NCBI RefSeq assembly: GCF_011440305.1
Contig: NZ_JAAOIW010000003.1
Location: forward strand, 427,577 to 491,576
DNA length: 64,000 nt
Source of the DNA: Paenibacillus agricola
Lineage (GTDB): Bacteria; Bacillota; Bacilli; Paenibacillales; NBRC-103111
Reading direction: 5' to 3'
This document shows positions 58,472 through 64,000 of the stretch, one piece after another (the stretch's first letter is position 1; each line of letters opens with the position of its first letter). Made by a program: the position numbers and the translations under genes. Below the pieces are notes generated by a model, which was given only the letters and a program-made list of their open reading frames with translations, made no database searches and was not told the origin of the DNA.

Positions 58472-59799
58472 TTCTGCTCACCTCTTGCAACACCAATATA
58501 ATGCCAGCCATTGCTGCGCATTTCCTGCGGGTTGAGATAGTTTCGTCCATCGAATATATAGGCGGATTCGACCTTGTTAGCCCACTTCTTCCAAGGATAA
58601 TTAGTAAATTGAGGCCATGGGGTAGTCAGCAGCACCATATGAACCCCGGTCGCCGCTTCGTCCTGTTCTGTGACTATCTTGACCCTCTGCTTTCCACTAT
58701 CGTCAAACCCTTTTGTCCAATACATTTGTTCCAGAGTAGTGACGGTCGGATCCATAACTCTAATTTCTTCAACCCCTTTAACTAACAGCCTTTCAATAAT
58801 CCGAATGCCTGGGGATTCGCGTTGATCATCAGTGTCTTCCTTGAAGGTGACACCAAGCACAAGCACCCGCTTTCCTCCCAAATTCATCTGTGATTCTATT
58901 TTTTGAATAAACCAATCTATTTGTGTATCATTGATATGCTTCACTTGCTTAAGAATACTTAGATTTGCATCCTTTTGCTGCGCCAGATGAAGAAGCTCGT
59001 CAACATCTTTAGGGAAGCAGGAGCCGCCATAACCGATGCCGGCGTACAAGTGATGCGGCGAAATGCGCGGATCCAATCCCATACCTCTCGCTACACCTAT
59101 AATATCCGCCCCGACCTTATCGGCTAACCGGGCGATTTCATTGATGAATGATATTTTTGTGGCCAAAAATCCATTGGAAGCATACTTAATCATCTCAGCC
59201 GTTTCATAATTGCAAATAAAATAAGTGGTTTCCAGCGTTGCATACAGCTGCTTCACCTTTTCGATAGCCGCACTATTCTCTCCACCCAACACCGTCCGGG
59301 ATGGATTAAGCGAATCATGCAGAGCTACACCCTCGCGTAGAAATTCAGGATTTGAAATGACCTCGATTGGGTACTTATTCGTATCGATTTTCTCTTCCAA
59401 TTGTCGCTTCATCCAACGGTTAGTGCCAACAGGCACCGTGCTTTTAGTAACAATAATTTTAGGTTCATTAATATGCATGGCAATGGCATCCAACACTTTC
59501 CCTACATACGTTAAATCGGCTCCACCGTTTAAGTTTGAAGGAGTACCTACCGAAATCATTAAAATTTCGCTGCTCATTATAGCGGGTTGACTATTGGATG
59601 TAAAAACAATTCGTCCGGCCTTCAGCTGCTTAGTAAGCAATTCATCCAGGCCAGGTTCAATGAACGGCAGCTTACCCTCGTTTAACTTGTCTACTTTACA
59701 GCTATCGATATCATAACCAATAACGTCATGGCCTAGTTCGGCTAATACGATTGCTGTCGTTGTACCAACATATCCGGAACCAATGACAGTGATTTTCAA
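58468..59799 (-). CDS. UDP-glucose 6-dehydrogenase
   Basis: 443 residues. NAD site VIGSGYVGTTTAIVLAELGH, catalytic Cys in GYGGSCFPKDVDEL (about 260) and EFLREGVALHDSLNPSRTVLG. Makes UDP-glucuronate for a surface or spore polysaccharide. Coupled by four-base overlaps to both neighbours. Confidence 0.93.
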   Translation of the reverse strand: MKITVIGSGYVGTTTAIVLAELGHDVIGYDIDSCKVDKLNEGKLPFIEPGLDELLTKQLKAGRIVFTSNSQPAIMSSEILMISVGTPSNLNGGADLTYVGKVLDAIAMHINEPKIIVTKSTVPVGTNRWMKRQLEEKIDTNKYPIEVISNPEFLREGVALHDSLNPSRTVLGGENSAAIEKVKQLYATLETTYFICNYETAEMIKYASNGFLATKISFINEIARLADKVGADIIGVARGMGLDPRISPHHLYAGIGYGGSCFPKDVDELLHLAQQKDANLSILKQVKHINDTQIDWFIQKIESQMNLGGKRVLVLGVTFKEDTDDQRESPGIRIIERLLVKGVEEIRVMDPTVTTLEQMYWTKGFDDSGKQRVKIVTEQDEAATGVHMVLLTTPWPQFTNYPWKKWANKVESAYIFDGRNYLNPQEMRSNGWHYIGVARGEQK

Positions 59800-60635
59800 G
59801 CTTCTTCCTCCTTTATTTCACAGGTCTCCGTTGCACTAAGCAGCACACATTGATTCTCAATAGCAATAGGAAGCACTGGATCTTGGGGGGCTATGTTCGG
59901 GTTCCATGGCTTGACTTTTCGATTCCCTGTTACCATAAATACCGCGGATTTCCCAAAATCAATCGCTATCCTCCCCTGCTTTTCAGCCAGCTTCTGTGCT
60001 AATATTACGGCATTTACACCCGCAGAAATAAATACAATGTCACACTTCACCGACTCCATTTGGCGCAGCACCTTTGGAATTTCATTATAGCGATCAATTC
60101 GGATTGTCCTGACTACTTCAATGTCAAATCCTCTGTATTTCGTGCCTACCAGCTTTTTAAACCGATCCGCCCAGCGGGAAATAATAACTACTCTTTTGCC
60201 GTTCAGCAGCTCCCAAAATTCCTGCTTCTCGACCATATGCCGATTAATGAACGTGTGACAAAGCTTTTCGGGAACAATATCGAATCTTTGGAAGCAAGCG
60301 TCCGTTAAACGGCGCAAATGTTGTTGATGCTCTGCCAATATTTCCATGTCCTTAGAGTAAGGAATACCGACAATGTCCGCTTTCTTGATCGATTTAATCA
60401 ATCTGTCACGGAGCTCAACGTTCGGTAATCGAACCCCTTTCCTGTTCGTGCTGCGTGACAGTTTCGCCCAGCGTGTGGAAAGCACCCTACGTATCGACCA
60501 CACTTTATATTGGGCAAGGCAAATGTTTTCCCCATCACCGACACGAACTACAGAAAGAGGTCTGTTCGCTTCCATTGCTTTCCTGACCTCATCAATGACA
60601 TCCAACGTTGTTAACCATTTTTTGTCTTGTTCCAT
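59796..60635 (-). CDS. GT-D-fold glycosyltransferase-like protein
   Basis: 279 residues. SVVRVGDGENICLA contains the DGE motif typical of GT-D (DUF1792) glycosyltransferases, followed by the IVGIPYSKDM and FISAGVNAVILAQ regions. It likely transfers a sugar in the same polymer pathway as the UDP-glucose dehydrogenase. First of the 60635 to 56353 operon. Confidence 0.7.
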   Translation of the reverse strand: MEQDKKWLTTLDVIDEVRKAMEANRPLSVVRVGDGENICLAQYKVWSIRRVLSTRWAKLSRSTNRKGVRLPNVELRDRLIKSIKKADIVGIPYSKDMEILAEHQQHLRRLTDACFQRFDIVPEKLCHTFINRHMVEKQEFWELLNGKRVVIISRWADRFKKLVGTKYRGFDIEVVRTIRIDRYNEIPKVLRQMESVKCDIVFISAGVNAVILAQKLAEKQGRIAIDFGKSAVFMVTGNRKVKPWNPNIAPQDPVLPIAIENQCVLLSATETCEIKEEEA

Positions 60636-60815
60636 ATAGTTTCCTCGCTATTCTGTAAGTGAGAGGGAGTAAGGCGCATAACCCGGCCTTTTCCCTCTCC
60701 ACATCGGTAGCTATTCCATTGCTTTATATGCTATGTGGCAGCCATATCATATGATACGGGGTATCTGTCCATTTAAGCAGACAAACACGACGGGTAAGTG
60801 TATTTTAATGGAAAC
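60636..60815. other. Intergenic, no gene seen
   Basis: Probably contains the promoter of the 60635 operon; a small ATCATATGAT palindrome is present near 60747-60756. Confidence 0.35.
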
Positions 60816-61697
60816 TCATCTTTTTCTTTTTATTAATTTGCCTACTTTTAATCGACCGTTAACCCAGACGAATTTTGCCTTATACACGTTTCCCCATCGT
60901 TTTAATGCTCTATTATATAGATATCTTGTCACGTTGGCATATTTATGCCGGTTCTTTGATCTGGAGATATTGTTGCTGTGGTTCAACCGGTTATATAGCG
61001 ATTTATGCGTCGCTTTAAACTTATAACGTCCCGCCAGCTTAAGTAAAATTTGTCTATCCTCCGCAAATCGACCTCGTTGTGGTACTTTTCTCGACCAGCC
61101 GCCAACAGCCCGAAGTGCTTTGGTCCGGTAAAAACGCGGGTAAATCATGGGATGGAATTTGATAAAATCATACTTCCCCCGAATACTACGCTTTTTCTTT
61201 GTTTCTAAATATTTAATTTTCCCGCCCCTCTTCGCTTTCCAAACCCTTTCGTGACCGTATACGACAGCAACCCTTCTGCTTGATCTTTTCATCTTTTTCA
61301 AGCACGTTTCGAGCGTGTTCGGCTCATACCAATCATCTGCGTCCAGCTGGGAAAAATATTTGGTATCCACCAGCTTCAATGCGTGGTTTAGCGTGAAGCA
61401 AACACCTCTGTTCTTCTTAAGCCTTACATACCTGATTCTAGGATCGCTTAAATAACGGCTGATAACTTTCTTCGTACCGTCCTTCGAGCCGTCATCCACA
61501 ATGAGCATCTTCCAGCGTTTGCAGGTTTGCCTCAATACGCTTTCAATGCCCCGTCTTATATACTTCGCCCGATTATAAGTGGGAATGACAACAGTAATTA
61601 GAGGATTGCGATGTTTCATTACCGTTAACTCCTTCTCGACAGGATCCTCATTTGTCGTTTCGTTTTGGTATTTGTTTCCATCTTCATTTCCTGCCAT
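60816..61697 (-). CDS. Glycosyltransferase family 2
   Basis: 293 residues. LITVVIPTYNRAKYIRRGIE, MLIVDDGSKDGTKKVISRYL and the D-x-D-like SQLDADDWYEPNTLE define a GT-A fold GT2. Very basic C-terminus. Two bases from the GT4 gene; part of a CotS-GT4-GT2 operon. Confidence 0.88.
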   Translation of the reverse strand: MAGNEDGNKYQNETTNEDPVEKELTVMKHRNPLITVVIPTYNRAKYIRRGIESVLRQTCKRWKMLIVDDGSKDGTKKVISRYLSDPRIRYVRLKKNRGVCFTLNHALKLVDTKYFSQLDADDWYEPNTLETCLKKMKRSSRRVAVVYGHERVWKAKRGGKIKYLETKKKRSIRGKYDFIKFHPMIYPRFYRTKALRAVGGWSRKVPQRGRFAEDRQILLKLAGRYKFKATHKSLYNRLNHSNNISRSKNRHKYANVTRYLYNRALKRWGNVYKAKFVWVNGRLKVGKLIKRKR

Positions 61698-61699
61698 GT

Positions 61700-62779
61700 T
61701 TATCTTCGTCCTTTCCTGATTAACTGACGATATATAGATTCCAACTTTCGCACCTGTTTGGCCGAGTTAAAATTTCGTACTATTTTGCTACTTCCTTTCC
61801 TCCCCATTTTTTTTCGCAAAGACGGGTTTCCCACTAATTGCTTTAATTTTCTTGCGAGCCCTTTCACGTCTCTCTCACGTACCAATAGTCCTTGCTGGCC
61901 ATTAGTAACCAACTCAGGAATGCCGCCATGGCGTGTAGAAACGATAGGAAGCCCCGTTGCCATCGCTTCCTTGATTGCGTTGGGGATGCCTTCCTGATTA
62001 CCTTCAATGGTAGTTACGCTTGGAAGGCAAAAGATGTCCGCTTTTCTGAGAAGGGCAGCCATTTGGCTATGTGCAACGAGCCCCCTCAAACGAACATGTT
62101 TTTTTAATTTTAATGATGAAATAAGACGCTTTAATTCCCTCCGTTGCTTTCCCTCACCTACGATAATAAGACGGCTGGAAGGATATTGGTTATGCACCTT
62201 TTTGAATGCCCTAATTAAATAGTGAAACCCTTTCTTCTTATGCAACCGCCCGACCGAAATGATGACATTGGCGTTTATTTTGGGGGCTCGCTCTGTATAA
62301 AAAAACCTTTTGAGATTGATCCCGCTGTACATAATTTTAATTTTACGCCGTGGACATCCCCAACGGATGAGCTTCCGTTTCATATGATGGGACGGAACCG
62401 TAAATTTATCGCCCTTTCTGAAAAGCATCGGCAGCCGCCGGTGATAAGATTTTCGCCTGTTTCGTTTCGTAGGCAAATCAAATCCATGAAATGAAGTGAG
62501 CATGGGAATGCGCAGCCGCCGCTTCACATTCATCAAACGTACCCCCGCGTTTCCGAAACGAGCATGGATGAGTTTGATTTTTCTTTTCTTGAACGCTCGA
62601 GCGATGGCTCCCAAACCACGAGGCAATTTTTTTATCCTTGGAAAAGGAAAACGTTTTAAGTTCATTTTTTTTCGAGCAAACACGATTGGCTTGAAGCTTT
62701 TAATATTTTTCAACTCTTCATAAATGAATGTTTCAGACGGGGGAAGGTAACGTGTGCGGACAAATGCGATTTTTTTCAT
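61700..62779 (-). CDS. Glycosyltransferase family 4 (CotSA-like)
   Basis: 359 residues, GT-B fold. Donor site motifs VGRLHKKKGFHYLIRAFKKV, EGIPNAIKEAMATGLPIVST and GGIPELV. Analogous to CotSA of B. subtilis, which is encoded with cotS. Overlaps the CotS-like gene by four bases. Confidence 0.85.
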   Translation of the reverse strand: MKKIAFVRTRYLPPSETFIYEELKNIKSFKPIVFARKKMNLKRFPFPRIKKLPRGLGAIARAFKKRKIKLIHARFGNAGVRLMNVKRRLRIPMLTSFHGFDLPTKRNRRKSYHRRLPMLFRKGDKFTVPSHHMKRKLIRWGCPRRKIKIMYSGINLKRFFYTERAPKINANVIISVGRLHKKKGFHYLIRAFKKVHNQYPSSRLIIVGEGKQRRELKRLISSLKLKKHVRLRGLVAHSQMAALLRKADIFCLPSVTTIEGNQEGIPNAIKEAMATGLPIVSTRHGGIPELVTNGQQGLLVRERDVKGLARKLKQLVGNPSLRKKMGRKGSSKIVRNFNSAKQVRKLESIYRQLIRKGRR

Positions 62780-63798
62780 AGTTGCCCCTCCATTTCATGA
62801 CCTTTCTGCTTAAAATAATTCTGATAAACACATATTGCTTTATCCTTCTCCCTCTTGATCTGCTTTTTAATGATTTGAGCGCTCTTTTTTTTGTATATTT
62901 TTTTGCGCAGCATTCGTTCGAATATATGTGGAAAAAGCATGTCAATATAGACAAGATTTTTCACTTCGGGGGAAAGCGGATTGTTGCGTTCATACGTTTT
63001 CATCATGTAGATAAATTCCTTTTTGTTAAATGGCGTATATTTCTTATACATACTGAAAATGCGCAACAAGTCTTTAGAGGGAAGATCGTACCTTACATCC
63101 TCAAAATCAATCATCGTCGGTTTGCCAGTGCCTTTCCTGTAAATGACGTTACAATGATGCAGGTCACCATGTACTAAGCTTTCGCAGGTATACACCTTTC
63201 TAATATCATGTTCGTAACTGGCACTCGCCTTTCTTAGTCCTTTTAACGCCTTTTTTGCAATTTTACAAAAAAAAGGGATATAGTCTTTGATGATATCATC
63301 TATTGGGGTTTCCGAATTCTTGTGTTTACGAAGCCAGTGTTTCATCGTCTGTCTACGTTGTTCATATTCTTTCCAACGATCAGGGGGTGCTTCAATTTTT
63401 ATATGGGGAGGAAATATTAAAGAACGGGAGATATGATGAAATTTGGCCATCATCTTAACAATGGCTCCAAGGTGATCTGGGTGATGCAGTTGCGCTTGTT
63501 TACCGTCAATCCATTCATATAAAACATAAGGTGCACCTTTGTAAATCATGCTCAGCTCACCATTCAGAGTCGGTATAGGAGCGGCCACTTCCAACCCCTT
63601 TTGGACTAACATCTGCTCCGTTTGGGTAATAAACTGCTGCCGATCGGGCGTTAGAAATAAGCTTTTGAGTGCATACTCTAAGTGCTTCTCCGTAACAAGC
63701 CGAACGACTAAGCTTGATTTTTTATCGTCCTTCAATACATCCCATGCCTTGATGTGGAACCCGTATTCACTTTCTATCCGCTTTTTTAGCTGATCCAC
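62776..63798 (-). CDS. CotS-family spore coat kinase-like protein
   Basis: 340 residues, aminoglycoside-phosphotransferase fold. LVHGDLHHCNVIY (catalytic Asp) and MIDFEDVRYDLPSKDLLRIF (metal-binding Asp/Glu) are the hallmark of CotS/YutH-type proteins. The start is near 63798, close to a GGAGGTGG motif. With the GTs it fits a spore-coat glycan or coat modification pathway. Confidence 0.87.
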   Translation of the reverse strand: MDQLKKRIESEYGFHIKAWDVLKDDKKSSLVVRLVTEKHLEYALKSLFLTPDRQQFITQTEQMLVQKGLEVAAPIPTLNGELSMIYKGAPYVLYEWIDGKQAQLHHPDHLGAIVKMMAKFHHISRSLIFPPHIKIEAPPDRWKEYEQRRQTMKHWLRKHKNSETPIDDIIKDYIPFFCKIAKKALKGLRKASASYEHDIRKVYTCESLVHGDLHHCNVIYRKGTGKPTMIDFEDVRYDLPSKDLLRIFSMYKKYTPFNKKEFIYMMKTYERNNPLSPEVKNLVYIDMLFPHIFERMLRKKIYKKKSAQIIKKQIKREKDKAICVYQNYFKQKGHEMEGQL

Positions 63799-63984
63799 CC
63801 TCCCACCTCCTACGTTCCTTTCTGCCTAAACTTCCCCTATTACCTTATTCATGGCTATTTACGAATGCTTGGGCAAAGAATCCCCGTCAAAGAAATATAC
63901 CCAACCTCAGCGGAAGTCTATACACCCGGTTCGACAGATACATAGATTAGGTAAACAATAATAAACACAAAGGGAGGAACATCA
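63799..63984. promoter_or_regulatory. Divergent promoter region
   Basis: Lies between the CotS-like gene and the plus-strand gene at 63985. No clear sigma consensus was chosen. Confidence 0.3.
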
Positions 63985-64000
63985 TTGGATCGCATCGCCG
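63985..64000 (+). CDS. Start of an unidentified gene (rest outside window)
   Basis: TTG start with AAAGGGAGG seven bases upstream; only MDRIA is visible. Too short to identify. Confidence 0.45.

Overview
The window looks like a chromosomal segment of a spore-forming Gram-positive of the Paenibacillus type. Supporting signs are GerE, a Spo0E-like phosphatase, CotS- and YheC/D-type spore coat proteins, several S-layer-homology (SLH) proteins, LplABC-type sugar transporters paired with large membrane-anchored AraC regulators, MscL, YcnI and strong AGGAGG ribosome binding sites. No rRNA, tRNA or CRISPR array was seen.

Layout. 1-3.1 kb: the 5' part of a MerR-like coiled-coil repeat gene running off the left edge, decayed IS1380-type transposase pieces around a small STAS/SpoIIAA-like gene, and a cysteine dioxygenase (cdoA). 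3.6-9.4 kb: two secreted surface proteins, one with SLH domains and one built of Ig-like domains in 305-residue super-repeats. 9.4-13.3 kb: a DUF3494 (ice-binding-fold) surface protein with an LPNTA sorting signal and its class D sortase, lying between an exact 184-bp repeat made of the gerE 3' end and its downstream DNA. 13.2-28.5 kb: an integrative element inserted in the start of gerE. 28.8-43.2 kb: carbohydrate-use genes (ABC transporter, two paralogous beta-propeller proteins arranged as mirror images, AraC regulators, an ECF sigma/anti-sigma pair, an alginate-lyase-family protein, a zinc alcohol dehydrogenase). 43.3-46.3 kb: mscL, a YcnI-like protein and a two-component system. 46.5-54.0 kb: a three-gene operon of large surface proteins. 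54.3-63.8 kb: a spore-coat/spore-polysaccharide cluster (small helical proteins, a beta-gamma-crystallin-like protein, YheC/D ATP-grasp, NDP-sugar epimerase, UDP-glucose dehydrogenase, GT-D-like, GT2 and GT4 glycosyltransferases, CotS-like kinase). A new plus-strand gene begins at the right edge.

Main finding. An 18-bp direct repeat (13214-13231 and 28484-28501) bounds a 15.3-kb element. It has a tyrosine integrase next to the right end, an excisionase-like protein, and the same paired TTTGCATCA arm-type motif inside each end. The left copy of the core lies in gerE codons 16-21 as the gene now reads. The right copy sits directly behind an excellent ribosome binding site with a TTG start. Joining the two outer flanks in silico gives a gerE of exactly 74 codons, the length of B. 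subtilis GerE. The element now supplies gerE with a different 5' end (15 extra codons and new upstream DNA). Its cargo is an approximately 10.7-kb catabolic operon (LplABC-like importer, three paralogous ACMSD-type amidohydrolases, a Rieske protein, an AraC regulator, an enolase-superfamily enzyme) and a Spo0E-like phosphatase. This resembles the skin/sigK type of sporulation-gene-interrupting element, here carrying a metabolic operon. Whether excision is developmentally regulated cannot be told from sequence.
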